Below the pieces are notes generated by a model that was not told where the DNA came from, searched no databases, and worked only from the letters and a program-made list of their open reading frames with translations. Positions 7,753 through 16,049 of a DNA stretch of 64,000 nt are shown here, piece after piece (positions within the stretch are counted from its first letter, which is position 1; each line of letters starts with the position of its first letter). Source of the stretch: Tsukamurella sputi (GTDB lineage: Bacteria; Actinomycetota; Actinomycetes; Mycobacteriales; Mycobacteriaceae); contig NZ_VIGV01000008.1 in the NCBI RefSeq assembly GCF_007858445.1, positions 1 through 64,000 on the forward strand. The letters run 5' to 3'. The translations under genes and the position numbers were made by a program.

Positions 7753-8532
7753 CTAGAAGGGCTGGTTCGCAGGCTTGTTGGCGAGCACGTGCACGTAGTA
7801 GTCCTTCAGCCGGAGCTGCGACGCGGCGGCCTCGTCGATGACGACGGTGACATGCGGGTGGAACTGGAGCACCGAGGCGGGGTTGATCGCGGCGACGGGT
7901 CCCTCGACGGTGGCGGCGATCGCCTCGGCCTTGCCCTCGCCCGTGGCGAGCAGCAGCAGGTGCTCCGCCTCGGAGATGGTGCCCAGGCCCTGCGTGAGGA
8001 CGTGGATGGGCACTTCGTCGATGGAGGAGAAGAACCGTGCGTTGTCCTCGCGGGTCTGCGTGGTGAGCGTCTTGATCCGGGTCCGCGAGGCGAGCGAGGA
8101 GACGGGCTCGTTGAATCCGATGTGGCCGTCGGTGCCGATGCCGAGCAGCTGCACGTCGACGCCGCCCGCGGCCTTGATCGCGTCCTCGTACCGCTGCGCC
8201 TCGGCCGCGATGTCCGTGGCGGTGCCGTCGGGACCCTCGACCTTGGCATCGGGGATGTCGACGTGCGAGGTGAACTCCTTGCGGATCACTTCGCGGTAAC
8301 TCTCGGGGTGCCCCTTCGGCAGGCCGACGTACTCATCGAGGTTGAAGGAGACGCAGTCGGCGAAGCTCAGACCCTCGTCCCGGTGGCGACGGATGAGCTC
8401 CTGATAGGTGGCGAGCGGCGTGGATCCGGTGGCCAGCCCGAGGACCGCGGGACCCCGGCGCACGTGCTCGGCCACGATGTCGGCAGCGGTCACGGCGACG
8501 TCGGCGGGAGTCGGGCGGATCACGATTTCCAT
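7753..8532 (-). CDS. nagB: Glucosamine-6-phosphate deaminase
   Basis: Converts glucosamine 6-phosphate to fructose 6-phosphate plus ammonia, feeding amino sugars into glycolysis. 259 aa, the usual length. Motifs: GLATGSTP (phosphate loop), FNLDEYVGL with the catalytic Asp, and [13 protein letters not shown]. The ATG at 8532 lies 6 nt after TAGGAT (8544-8539), suggesting a leaderless message. A DasR-like operator lies about 50 bp upstream. No nagA is next to it. Confidence 0.96.
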   Translation of the reverse strand: MEIVIRPTPADVAVTAADIVAEHVRRGPAVLGLATGSTPLATYQELIRRHRDEGLSFADCVSFNLDEYVGLPKGHPESYREVIRKEFTSHVDIPDAKVEGPDGTATDIAAEAQRYEDAIKAAGGVDVQLLGIGTDGHIGFNEPVSSLASRTRIKTLTTQTREDNARFFSSIDEVPIHVLTQGLGTISEAEHLLLLATGEGKAEAIAATVEGPVAAINPASVLQFHPHVTVVIDEAAASQLRLKDYYVHVLANKPANQPF

Positions 8533-8580
8533 GCGGCCATCCTAGAGCGTGTTCGCCCCGAATACCCGCAGATCAGCGAA

Positions 8581-8596
8581 ACTGGTCATAACCAGA
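8581..8596. promoter_or_regulatory. DasR/NagR-like operator upstream of nagB
   Basis: ACTGGTCATAACCAGA matches the known GntR-family dre consensus ACTGGTCTAGACCAGT at 12 of 16 positions and contains the inverted repeat CTGGT-N4-ACCAG. DasR-type proteins control nagB in other actinomycetes in response to glucosamine 6-phosphate. No such regulator gene is in the window. Confidence 0.6.
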
Positions 8597-8597
8597 A

Positions 8598-9098
8598 TCA
8601 CGCGGTGCGCGTGCGGCCGCGAAGACCACCGATGAGCAGCACCAGGCCCGGGCCGCCGATCAGCAGCGCGAAGCCGAACGCCCCGAAGATGCCGCCGAGC
8701 AGCCGCGTCATATCGGGCCGCTTGCCGAGAACGACCTCGGTGTAGCCCGGGGTCGGCACACAGGTCGCGGTGACGGCGCCCGCGCCCGTGTCGAACACCC
8801 GCAGTACCATCCGGTTCTCCACCGTGACACTCCCGGGCACCTCCCGCTGAGCGATCGGCGCACCGTCCGCCCCGGTCAGCACGCACGACGGCGCCCCCTC
8901 CGTCGTGCGCGTGGCGGCGAGGACGGCGTACTCCGCGCCGGCCGGCAGCTCGACGGCGTGCGGCGCACCGTCGAGCGGGATCGCCTGCGCATCGAGCCGG
9001 AACTGCGGCAGCGTGAACGCGAGGACCAGCAGGATCGGCACGACGATCGCCGCGAGGATCATCGCAGCGCCGGCGCGGAGCTTCGTCGTGGGGTTCAC
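8598..9098 (-). CDS. Small two-helix membrane protein of unknown function
   Basis: 166 aa. One membrane helix near residues 9-31 and another near 134-157, with a roughly 100-residue segment between them that should be outside the cell and contains two Cys (SCVLTG and ATCVPTPG), likely a disulfide. The GTG at 9098 follows TAGTCT by 6 nt (leaderless). It ends just before the putative nagB operator. Family not identified; small conserved actinobacterial membrane proteins of this layout are common. Confidence 0.7.
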   Translation of the reverse strand: MNPTTKLRAGAAMILAAIVVPILLVLAFTLPQFRLDAQAIPLDGAPHAVELPAGAEYAVLAATRTTEGAPSCVLTGADGAPIAQREVPGSVTVENRMVLRVFDTGAGAVTATCVPTPGYTEVVLGKRPDMTRLLGGIFGAFGFALLIGGPGLVLLIGGLRGRTRTA

Positions 9099-9151
9099 AC
9101 CCCGAGACTAGGGGCGGAACGCCCGATTCACGACGATTCGCGGCCCCACAT

Positions 9152-9166
9152 TGATGCACGTCACAG
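9152..9166. promoter_or_regulatory. Possible CRP/GlxR-type site
   Basis: Position 9151-9166 reads ATTGA-TGCACG-TCACA: the right half is a perfect CRP half-site and the left half matches 3 of 5 positions. It shares the 10-base string TGCACGTCAC with the perfect site at 13731-13746. It lies between divergent genes. Confidence 0.4.
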
Positions 9167-9200
9167 CGGGCGAGGTCGGCGTGATGCGCACCGCATCCGG

Positions 9201-9229
9201 TTGCTTGAGTTGTATTCTGCAACTACCGT
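9201..9229 (+). promoter_or_regulatory. Promoter with embedded dyad for the MFS gene
   Basis: -35 TTGCTT (9201-9206), 17-bp spacer, -10 TACCGT (9224-9229). Between them lies the inverted repeat AGTTG-TATTCTG-CAACT (9208-9224), a layout expected for a MarR or TetR repressor site. The ATG at 9238 is 8 nt downstream, so the transcript is probably leaderless. Confidence 0.6.
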
Positions 9230-9237
9230 CGGACGGC

Positions 9238-10734
9238 ATGACAGACATGCTCCGCAGGACCCGCACCGGGGCCCCGTCGGACGGCCTCCTCATCGCCGTC
9301 CTCTGCCTCGGCGGACTCCTCGCCTCCCTGATGCAATCGCTGGTGGTGCCGCTCGTCGGCCAGCTGCCGCACCTCCTCGACACCACGGCCGACAACGCCT
9401 CGTGGGTCATCACCTCGACGTTGCTCGCCTCGTCGGTGGCCATGCCGATCGCCGGTCGCCTCGGCGACATGTACGGCAAGCGCTTGATCCTGCTCACGAG
9501 CCTGCTCTCGCTGATCGCGGGCTCGCTGATCTGCGCGCTCTCGCACACGCTGCTGCTCACCGTCGTGGGCCGCTCGTTCCAGGGCTTCGCGATGGGACTC
9601 GTCCCCGTGGGCATCTCGCTCATGCGCGACGAGTTGCACGCGCGCAAGATCCCCGGCGCCGTCGCACTCATGTCGGCCATGCTCGGCGTGGGCGGCGCGA
9701 TCGGTATCCCGTTCGGCGCCTACATCTCCGAGCACTTCGACTACCACACGCTGTTCTGGTTCTCGCTGGCGCTCGGCGTGATCACGCTCGGCCTGGTGTA
9801 CGTGGTGGTCCCCGAATCCCCGAACCTCAACCCCGGGAAGTTCGACGTGGTCGGCACCGTCGGCCTCAGCGCGGGCCTGGTCTCCGTCCTGCTTTCGATC
9901 ACCAAGGGGCAGAGCTGGGGCTGGACGTCCGCGGCCACGATCGGCTGCGCCGTCGGTGGCGTCCTCGTCCTGCTGGCGTGGGGATGGTGGGAGCTGCGCA
10001 CCCGGGAATCCCTGGTGGACCTGCGGATCTCGGCGCGCCGCCCGATCCTGCTGACCAACCTCGCCTCGATCATGGTCGGCTTCGCGATGTTCTCGCTCAT
10101 GCTGACGATGCCGCAGTTGCTGCAGATCCCGGAGGCCACCGGTTACGGACTCGGCCTGACGATGCTGAACGCGGGCCTGTGGATGGTGCCGGGCGGCCTG
10201 GTGATGATGGCACTGTCCCCCGTCTCCGCGCTGCTGACCAAGCGGATCGGTGCACGCCTGACGCTCGCGATCGGCGCCACGATGTCGGCGGTCGGCTACT
10301 TCGCCCTACTCGGCCTGACCGACGCCACCTGGAAGATGTCGCTCGGCTCGATGATCGTCTTCGGCGGTGTGGGCGTGGCCTATTCGGCGATGCCCGCCCT
10401 CATCATGGGCAACGTTCCGGAGACGGAGTCCGCGGCCGCCAACGGCCTCAACTCGCTGATGCGCTCCATGGGCACCGCGGTCGCCTCCGCCGTGATGGCG
10501 ACCGTGCTCACCCGCACGACGATCACCCTGGGCGCCGGCACCCCGCGCGCCGTCGAACTGCCCGCCGAATCGGCGTTCACCAGCTCGTTCGTGATCGCCG
10601 GAATCGTGGCAGCGGTGGCCGCCCTCGTGGCACTGGCGATTCCGCGCACGCGCCGCGCCGCGGACGAGGAGACCGGAACCGCTACTGCGGAAGGTCTTCC
10701 GGAAACTCCGGCAACAGGTGCTCGAAGGGCTTGA
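9238..10734 (+). CDS. MFS transporter (DHA2-like)
   Basis: About 498 aa with 13-14 predicted helices. Motif A is seen in AGRLGDMYGKRLILL; QSLVVPLVGQLPHLL replaces the usual D(A)TIVNVALP of helix 1. Probable proton-driven efflux pump. ATG 9238 is favoured over upstream GTG/ATG codons because the promoter ends 8 nt before it. No regulator is adjacent although its promoter has a repressor-type dyad. Its last 53 bp overlap, tail to tail, the coding region of the YbjN protein on the other strand. Confidence 0.85.
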   Translation: MTDMLRRTRTGAPSDGLLIAVLCLGGLLASLMQSLVVPLVGQLPHLLDTTADNASWVITSTLLASSVAMPIAGRLGDMYGKRLILLTSLLSLIAGSLICALSHTLLLTVVGRSFQGFAMGLVPVGISLMRDELHARKIPGAVALMSAMLGVGGAIGIPFGAYISEHFDYHTLFWFSLALGVITLGLVYVVVPESPNLNPGKFDVVGTVGLSAGLVSVLLSITKGQSWGWTSAATIGCAVGGVLVLLAWGWWELRTRESLVDLRISARRPILLTNLASIMVGFAMFSLMLTMPQLLQIPEATGYGLGLTMLNAGLWMVPGGLVMMALSPVSALLTKRIGARLTLAIGATMSAVGYFALLGLTDATWKMSLGSMIVFGGVGVAYSAMPALIMGNVPETESAAANGLNSLMRSMGTAVASAVMATVLTRTTITLGAGTPRAVELPAESAFTSSFVIAGIVAAVAALVALAIPRTRRAADEETGTATAEGLPETPATGARRA

Positions 10735-11200
10735 GGTTCCACAGCGGTTCGCCGCGAGAGACGCGCCAGTCGAACTCGCGGCGGATCGCCGTGGAGAAGC
10801 CCAGCTCCAGGAGGATGTTGAAGTCACCGTCGGCGGCCTCGAGCACCTGACCCAGGATCCGGTCCAACTCCTCCTCGGTCAGCTCGGCAAACCGGCCGGT
10901 GAGGTAGATGTCGCCCGCCTTGTCGATCGTGTACGCCACCCCGTACAGGCGCCGATTGCGCTGCAGCAGATAGCGGTACACGCCCTCGAAGTTCTCGTCG
11001 ACGTGACGGCAGACGAAGGCCTCGACCCGCGCGCCGTGCGTCCCGAGGGTGAGCAGGGTCGTCGTCTTGAGCTTCTTCTCCCCCGGCAGCTCGATCACGA
11101 AGTGGGCGACGTCCTTGCCCGACTCCTCCTTGCGCGTGAACTCGAGCTCCCGCGCGGTGAGCGCCGCTTCGATCTGCTCGGGCGTCATGCTCACGGTCAT
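10682..11200 (-). CDS. YbjN-domain protein
   Basis: 172 aa. It starts [14 protein letters not shown] at the ATG 11200, which overlaps the mshA stop as ATGA, so translation is coupled. The YbjN domain covers most of the protein; its exact role is unknown, and it has been likened to type III secretion chaperones in fold. The neighbour pair mshA-ybjN is the same as in M. tuberculosis (Rv0486-Rv0487). The extra residues upstream of 11200 in the open frame lie inside mshA and are not used. Confidence 0.88.
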   Translation of the reverse strand: MTVSMTPEQIEAALTARELEFTRKEESGKDVAHFVIELPGEKKLKTTTLLTLGTHGARVEAFVCRHVDENFEGVYRYLLQRNRRLYGVAYTIDKAGDIYLTGRFAELTEEELDRILGQVLEAADGDFNILLELGFSTAIRREFDWRVSRGEPLWNLKPFEHLLPEFPEDLPQ

Positions 11201-12513
11201 ATCCGCACTCCCGTTCTCCGCCGCCGGCGGCGGACCGTCTGCGCCGCGTGCCGGCGCGCCTCGATCGCCTGTCCGTAACTCTGCAGCAGGCCGTCGGCCG
11301 TACGCGCCCACGAGAACTGGCGGGCGTGGGCGGCGGCACCGTCGGAAAGCCTGTGCCGCAGTTCCGCGTCCGAGGTGAGCTCGTCGAGCACAGCGGTCCA
11401 GACCTGCGGCTCGTGGCCGTCGATGAGACGTCCGGAGACACCGTCGGCCACGGCGACCGGCAGGCCACCGACCTTCGCCGCCACGACGGGCGTGCCGCAG
11501 GCCTGCGCCTCGACCGCGACGAGCCCGAAGGATTCGGAATAGCTGGGGACGACGACCACGTCGGAGGCCCGGTAGACCTCGGCCAGCCCGGCGGGCGGCC
11601 GCGGCGGGCCGAAGGTCACGGAGCCCTCGATGCCGAGCTCGCGGGCCAGCGCGATCAGCGCGTCGGGCCGCTCCAGTCCCGTGCCCGACGGTCCGCCGAC
11701 CACGAGCACCCGGATGCGGCGCTCGGGATGCGCGTGGATCAGCGGGGCCGCGGCGCGCAATAGCAGGTCGGGCGCCTTGTGCGGCTGGATCCGGCCGACG
11801 AAGGTGAGGACGATCTCGTCGTCGGCGATGCCGAGCTCACGACGGGCCGCGCTGCCGTCGCCGGGCGTGTAGGTGCTCAGATCGGCGCCCGGATAGACCA
11901 CGTCGATGCGCTCCGGCGGAACACGGTGGATCGCCGCGAGCTGCCCCGCCTCGACCTCGGTGTTGACGATGAGACGATCGGCCTCGTCGGAGACCTGCTG
12001 CTCGCCGATGATGCGGGCCTGCGGCTCCGCGGTGTCTCCGACTGCGAGCGCGTTGTTCTTCACGGCGGCCAGGGTGTGCGCGGTGTGCACCAGCGGCACG
12101 CCCCAGCGATCGCGGGCCAGCCAGCCGACCTGACCGGACAACCAGTAGTGCGAATGGATGAGGTCGAAGTAGCCCGGTTCCTCGCGGGCCTCGGCACGCT
12201 GCACGCCGGCGGCGAAGGCGCACAGCTGGGCGGGGAGGTCCGTCTTGTCCAGGCCCTCGAACGGGCCGGCCACGATGTTGCGCACCCGGATGCCCGGTGC
12301 GGCCTCGACGATCGACCGATCCGCCGAGGCCGTCGCCCGCGTGAAGATCTCCACCTCGATGCCGCGTTTCGCCAGCTCGAGGGAGGTCTGCCAGATGTAG
12401 ACGTTCATCCCGCCGGCATCGCCCGTGCCGGGCTGGGCCAGCGGTGACGTGTGCACCGACAGCACCGCGATCCGGCGCGGCGTGGCGACGGCCGCGGACT
12501 TCCCAGTAGGCAC
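11197..12513 (-). CDS. mshA: D-inositol-3-phosphate glycosyltransferase
   Basis: First enzyme of mycothiol synthesis: joins UDP-GlcNAc to 1L-inositol 1-phosphate. 438 aa, GT-B fold, family GT4. Visible: [19 protein letters not shown] (acceptor loop), [25 protein letters not shown] (donor domain) and [20 protein letters not shown] with the conserved E(x7)E. The C-terminal tail is Arg-rich. GTG 12513 lies 7 nt after TAAGCT (leaderless). Mycothiol is the main thiol of actinomycetes, so this is a strong lineage marker. Confidence 0.95.
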   Translation of the reverse strand: MPTGKSAAVATPRRIAVLSVHTSPLAQPGTGDAGGMNVYIWQTSLELAKRGIEVEIFTRATASADRSIVEAAPGIRVRNIVAGPFEGLDKTDLPAQLCAFAAGVQRAEAREEPGYFDLIHSHYWLSGQVGWLARDRWGVPLVHTAHTLAAVKNNALAVGDTAEPQARIIGEQQVSDEADRLIVNTEVEAGQLAAIHRVPPERIDVVYPGADLSTYTPGDGSAARRELGIADDEIVLTFVGRIQPHKAPDLLLRAAAPLIHAHPERRIRVLVVGGPSGTGLERPDALIALARELGIEGSVTFGPPRPPAGLAEVYRASDVVVVPSYSESFGLVAVEAQACGTPVVAAKVGGLPVAVADGVSGRLIDGHEPQVWTAVLDELTSDAELRHRLSDGAAAHARQFSWARTADGLLQSYGQAIEARRHAAQTVRRRRRRTGVRI

Positions 12514-12523
12514 GCCGTCCAGC

Positions 12524-13369
12524 TTAACCCCGCAGCGCCAGGAGCTCCCCCGCGCTGCGGGCGGGGTCCACGACGAAGGGCGCGTGGCCGCCGCCGTCCC
12601 ACCACGACAGCGTCGCGTTCGGGAGGATCCGCGCGTGATGTTCCGCGGTCGACGGTGCCACCACCTCGTCGTCCTTCCCGTGCTGGACCAGGACGGGGAA
12701 GGTCCAGGCCGCGAGGTCCGCGTCGTGGTCGACGGTGCGCCGGAACAGCCCGCCGCGCACGGCCGGGGGCGTGGAGAGCGCGATCCCGAACTGCTGCTGG
12801 GCGACGGGGCCGAGCGCCTCCTGATCGAAGCCGTGCGGCAGCATGCGCAGCTTCGCCAGCGCGGTGATCGCCTTCCCGGGGTGCGCGGACAGCGCGGCGG
12901 GAAGGGCGGCGTTCATGGATTCGCCGGTGACGCCCCCGGGGAACGGGCCGTTCTCCTTGGAGCCGCCGATGGAGGTGATGGCGCCGATGAGGCCGACGGC
13001 GCGCACACCGTCGGTGCCGTGCGTGGCGAGATGGTCCGCGATGACGAGGCCGCCGTAGGACCAGCCGACCAGGATCACCTCGTCGAGCCCCAGGAGCTCC
13101 CGCACGGCCTTGACGTCATCGGCGAAGTCCTGGGTGGTGAACGAGGCGGGGACCGAGCTGCGACCGTGCCCGCGGTTGTCGACGGCGACCACGCGGTGCC
13201 CCGCGGCGGTGAGCTCGCCGATGAACGGCGCGCCCCACGAGTCCGAGCTGGCCGACCAGCCGTGGATCAGCAAGAACGCCGGCTTCGCCGGGTCGGCTCC
13301 CTCCGCATGGTCGACGTAGAAGATCTCCGTACCGTCGGCCGAGACGGCCAATCCCACTGATCGAGTCAC
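12524..13369 (-). CDS. Alpha/beta hydrolase
   Basis: 281 aa. Nucleophile elbow GWSYGGL, oxyanion region [22 protein letters not shown], acid Asp in HGKDDEVV and His in GGGHAPFVV give a complete triad. Haloperoxidase/esterase-like; substrate unknown. The open frame extends upstream to 13723, but GTG 13369 is chosen because it lies 7 nt after TACTGT (13382-13377) and the added residues lack family similarity. It ends 10 bp before mshA. Confidence 0.87.
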   Translation of the reverse strand: MTRSVGLAVSADGTEIFYVDHAEGADPAKPAFLLIHGWSASSDSWGAPFIGELTAAGHRVVAVDNRGHGRSSVPASFTTQDFADDVKAVRELLGLDEVILVGWSYGGLVIADHLATHGTDGVRAVGLIGAITSIGGSKENGPFPGGVTGESMNAALPAALSAHPGKAITALAKLRMLPHGFDQEALGPVAQQQFGIALSTPPAVRGGLFRRTVDHDADLAAWTFPVLVQHGKDDEVVAPSTAEHHARILPNATLSWWDGGGHAPFVVDPARSAGELLALRG

Positions 13370-13382
13370 GACTTCGACAGTA

Positions 13383-13730
13383 TCCGCCGGGCGGGCCGGC
13401 GCGCGCCCGGCCCGGCGACGCCCTGTGAGCGCGCTGTGGAGTCGCGGTGAGCACGATCCGCTCGACCGGCCGGAAACCCCACCGGGGTCCCGCTGGGCGA
13501 ACAATTGAAACGTCAAACCATTTGCGGTAGCGGTGCGGATTCTCACCATTGCGCCGGACTTGTTCTCCGCAATCAGAACCGCGACGAAGACGCCCTTCAC
13601 CCAGGCTCGGACAACGAGGTTGAGAACCGTTGCCGCACAACCTTGTTCGACATACGGATCCATTCCGGCAAACACCTTCTTGCAATCACATATTCCGCGG
13701 CTGAGCAGACCTTCTAACGGCATTCATTCG
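13383..13730. other. Non-coding stretch upstream of the MarR/porin locus
   Basis: No convincing gene on either strand. The first 120 bp are GC-rich, the rest (from about 13500) is clearly lower in GC than the genome around it. Short open frames here have poor codon use and no ribosome sites. Regulatory sites begin at 13731. Confidence 0.5.
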
Positions 13731-13746
13731 TGTGATGCACGTCACA
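13731..13746. promoter_or_regulatory. Perfect CRP/GlxR-type site
   Basis: TGTGATGCACGTCACA has both perfect half-sites TGTGA-N6-TCACA known for CRP and its actinobacterial relatives such as GlxR. It lies just upstream of a promoter leading to the MarR and porin genes, about 55 bp before the predicted transcription start. Confidence 0.75.
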
Positions 13747-13756
13747 GATACTTGGG

Positions 13757-13786
13757 TTGTTTACACAGCTGACATTCAGTTAGCGT
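13757..13786 (+). promoter_or_regulatory. Promoter of the marR/porin locus
   Basis: -35 TTGTTT (13757-13762), 18-bp spacer, -10 TAGCGT (13781-13786). The transcript would start near 13793 and run through the paired repeats at 13877-13915 before the MarR start. Confidence 0.5.
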
Positions 13787-13876
13787 GGCGATCAACTTCG
13801 CAAACCGTTAACAACATGAACCCTGGAGGCTGACCACCGCAGAACAATCACCCTCGTCATTCCGGCGTCCAATGAG

Positions 13877-13915
13877 TACAAATATGGACCGGGATTCGAG
13901 GTACATATTTGGACC
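13877..13915. repeat. Paired operator-like repeats before marR
   Basis: TACAAATATGGACC (13877-13890) and TACATATTTGGACC (13902-13915) are direct repeats 25 bp apart with 12 of 14 bases equal. Their cores, CAAATATG and CATATTTG, are also exact reverse complements of each other. They lie in the leader of the marR message and are candidates for MarR autoregulation. Confidence 0.55.
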
Positions 13916-13965
13916 ACGCCAGCGATTCGATCAACGAATCCGCGACGTCGATTCGAGGCCCATTC

Positions 13966-14388
13966 ATGCCTGAGGACCTCCTGCCATCGATCGACCGCGA
14001 GGCGATCTCCACATTGGCGATCCTCGCGCGACGATTCCTCGGATCCACCCCACCGGGATCGATCATGTCGATCGGCGACTACCTCCTCCTCGAGGAGACC
14101 AGGACCGCGAAATCCGCTGTCGTGCTCTCCGATCTGGCCACAGCTCTTGCGAAGTCACAGGCCACTGTTTCCCGCTCCATCCGCCCACTCGAAGTACGAG
14201 GATGGCTCGCACGCACCGAACGCCGGATCGGCTCGAAGAAATTCGTACTGGTCCACCCCACCCGGGAAGGCGTGCAAGCGGCGAACCATGAATACCTGGT
14301 CCGCGCGACCGCACTGGTCAATGCGACCTCCGTATTGAGCGAGTCACAACTGCTCGCGCTCCTCAGTTCTCTCGAGAAACTCCGCTAG
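13966..14388 (+). CDS. MarR-like winged-helix regulator
   Basis: 140 aa. The winged helix lies at about residues 30-90 (SDLATALAKSQATVSRSIRPLEVRGWLARTE). ATG 13966 follows GAGG at 7-nt spacing; a TTG at 13909 would add 19 residues but lies inside the second operator-like repeat. Lower GC and looser codon use than most genes here suggest transfer or relaxed selection. It precedes a porin gene in the same direction with a 77-bp gap and probably controls it, itself, or both. Confidence 0.75.
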   Translation: MPEDLLPSIDREAISTLAILARRFLGSTPPGSIMSIGDYLLLEETRTAKSAVVLSDLATALAKSQATVSRSIRPLEVRGWLARTERRIGSKKFVLVHPTREGVQAANHEYLVRATALVNATSVLSESQLLALLSSLEKLR

Positions 14389-14465
14389 CACTTTCCTTCC
14401 GCCCTTCGCGCGACGGCATTCAGCCGCCGCGCTGCCCCTCCATTCCCACGAAAGGGTTCATTCTC

Positions 14466-15182
14466 ATGAACTTCACGAAGCCCGCGGCGACCGCCGCTCT
14501 GGTGAGCGCCCTCGTGCTCGCGGCCGTCTCCGTCGGCGGCCCGGCCGCAGCGCAGGTCACGCCGCAGAACCCGTCCGGCCCCGTCAAGGGCGCCACCCAG
14601 ACACTGACCAGCCCCGAGGGGCTGCGCGTCCAGGTCTCGCTCGCCGACCTCAAGGCACGGATCTTCCCGCCGCTCGCTGGCGACAACAAGTCCCGCCTGG
14701 CCTACGTCGACGGGAACGCCACCGGGCGGATCCTCGCGACCGGCGGCAACGCCCTCGAGAGCGCGTCGATCGAGGTCGGTTACCTGGTGGCCTGCGGCGT
14801 TCACGACGGCGGCTTCGAGTCCTGGATCGGAACCAACCAGTCTGTGGGCGCCACCGTCGGCGGCGGTGCGGCCGGCGCGCTCGGCGGCCCGATCCCCGCC
14901 GGCGCCATCGGCGGCCTCGGGCTCGTCAACGGTCAGCTCGGTACCAGCCAGAACCAGGTCATCAAGACCGCGCCGGGCACCGTCACCCTCGTTTCCCAGG
15001 ACGTCAAGGCCATCAAGGACCCGAAGGCGGAGTCCTTCGGCATCCGGTTCAAGGAGAAGCGGATCAGCGTCTCCGGCTGCATCGGCAGCGTCGACGCCGT
15101 CGCCTACGCCACCGTGAAGGTGTCGAGCCGGTCGTACGACGACGCCAAGACCGCCTACAGCGAGATCATCCGTCTCGCGTAG
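14466..15182 (+). CDS. MspA-family outer-membrane porin
   Basis: 238 aa. An N-terminal signal peptide (MNFTKPAATAALVSALVLA, cleaved after GPAAA near residue 29) is followed by an MspA-type region: SIEVGYLVACGV, the Gly-rich GATVGGGAAGALGGP, PGTVTLVSQDV and VSGCIGSVDAVAYATVKVSS near the end. MspA porins are octameric channels for small hydrophilic nutrients across the mycolate outer membrane. A CRP-type site and a MarR gene lie upstream, so nutrient-dependent control is likely. A strong hairpin terminator follows. Confidence 0.85.
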   Translation: MNFTKPAATAALVSALVLAAVSVGGPAAAQVTPQNPSGPVKGATQTLTSPEGLRVQVSLADLKARIFPPLAGDNKSRLAYVDGNATGRILATGGNALESASIEVGYLVACGVHDGGFESWIGTNQSVGATVGGGAAGALGGPIPAGAIGGLGLVNGQLGTSQNQVIKTAPGTVTLVSQDVKAIKDPKAESFGIRFKEKRISVSGCIGSVDAVAYATVKVSSRSYDDAKTAYSEIIRLA

Positions 15183-15191
15183 GACCGGGCG

Positions 15192-15232
15192 CCGTTCGGA
15201 GGCGGCCCCTCGAATCTCCCGCCTCCGAACGG
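15192..15232 (+). terminator. Strong terminator hairpin after the porin
   Basis: CCGTTCGGAGGCGG (15192-15205) and its exact reverse complement (15219-15232) form a 14-bp stem with a 13-nt loop, starting 10 nt past the porin stop. Confidence 0.8.
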
Positions 15233-15244
15233 TTCACCCGCCTG

Positions 15245-15427
15245 ATGACCATGGATGAAGACAGACCCTTCGGCATCGGCGAACGGGTGTGGATCGACCA
15301 CGGCACGGGACACGTCTTCGGAGCGGTCCTGCAGGACGACGGCTTCGACCACCTCCCCGTCCTGTTCGACGACGGATCGGCGGAGTTCGTCGCGCGCCAC
15401 CGGGTCCGACGGCTGCGGCTCTCCTGA
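15245..15427 (+). CDS. Small hypothetical protein
   Basis: 60 aa, rich in Asp, His and Arg: MTMDEDRPFGIGERVWIDHG and so on. The pattern (GERVWIDHGTGHVFGAVLQDDGFD, then VLFDDGSAEFVARHRVRRL) resembles a short SH3-like or KOW-type beta barrel, but I do not recognise a family. ATG 15245 or 15251; no clear ribosome site. Good C-ending codon use supports it being real. It lies between the porin terminator and a dehydratase-like gene 39 bp on. Confidence 0.5.
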   Translation: MTMDEDRPFGIGERVWIDHGTGHVFGAVLQDDGFDHLPVLFDDGSAEFVARHRVRRLRLS

Positions 15428-15466
15428 CACCTGCGCGACCGAGACCGCTCTTCCCGAGAGGACACC

Positions 15467-15988
15467 GTGCACGACGAGGCCTTGTGGGACGTCTGGTTCC
15501 CCCAGGCGGTGGAAATCACCGCCGCCGGCGTCCGCGACTTCGCCCGCGCGGTCCGGTGCTGGCACGTGCCGCACGAATCTCCGCTGGTGCTGCCCGCTCA
15601 GGCGGGCACGGCGCCCGCTACGCTCGGCGCCTCCGCGTTGCTCAGCGCCGCGACCGTCGTCGTCGCCCGTGCCATCCCGGGACGGAACCTGGCGCGCGTC
15701 CTGCACGTCGAGCAGAGCTTCGCCTACGATCGGCACCCCCGCGTCGGCGACGTCCTCGACGTCGGCGCGAGACTGACGCGCCGAACCTCCCGGGGCGCCG
15801 TCGCGCTCCTCACCATCGATGCCGTCCTCGCCGCCGACGGACGGACCCGGGTGCGAAGCTCCTCCACGATCGCCTACGACGGCTCTGAACTCGGCACCGC
15901 GGACCTCGCTTTCGAGGACGTCGCCGAGAGCGTGATGCGCACCGGCAGCGGGCCCGGCGCAGCGACCGCCGCGAACTTCGGGAATTAA
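15467..15988 (+). CDS. FAS1-like/MaoC-type hotdog dehydratase domain protein
   Basis: 173 aa. The arrangement of VVVARAIPGRNLARVLHVEQSFAYDRHPRVGDVLDV, LTRRTSRGAVALLTIDAVL and VRSSSTIAYDG matches the N-terminal FAS1-like dehydratase half-domain seen in HadA/HadC-type proteins of mycolic acid synthesis. Such halves usually pair with a MaoC partner carrying the catalytic Asp/His; no partner is in the window. GTG 15467 chosen. The stop codon is inside the palindrome preceding the pirin gene. Confidence 0.6.
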   Translation: MHDEALWDVWFPQAVEITAAGVRDFARAVRCWHVPHESPLVLPAQAGTAPATLGASALLSAATVVVARAIPGRNLARVLHVEQSFAYDRHPRVGDVLDVGARLTRRTSRGAVALLTIDAVLAADGRTRVRSSSTIAYDGSELGTADLAFEDVAESVMRTGSGPGAATAANFGN

Positions 15989-16008
15989 TCGGACCACGGT
16001 CCGGTTAA
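15985..16008. promoter_or_regulatory. 24-bp near-perfect palindrome before the pirin gene
   Basis: Half-sites TTAATCGGACCA and CGGTCCGGTTAA pair at 10 of 12 positions, with CGGACC/GGTCCG cores and TTAA ends. It overlaps the preceding stop codon and lies just upstream of a possible -10 (TAGTGT, 16012-16017). Size and symmetry fit a TetR-family operator; no regulator is adjacent. Confidence 0.65.
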
Positions 16009-16049
16009 TGGTAGTGTCAACTCACCAGCCACTCCCCGAGGAGGACGAC

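Noticed and set aside
13370-13730. Small open frames in the low-GC gap before marR
   Set aside because: Poor codon use, no ribosome sites and no recognised domains; treated as non-coding.
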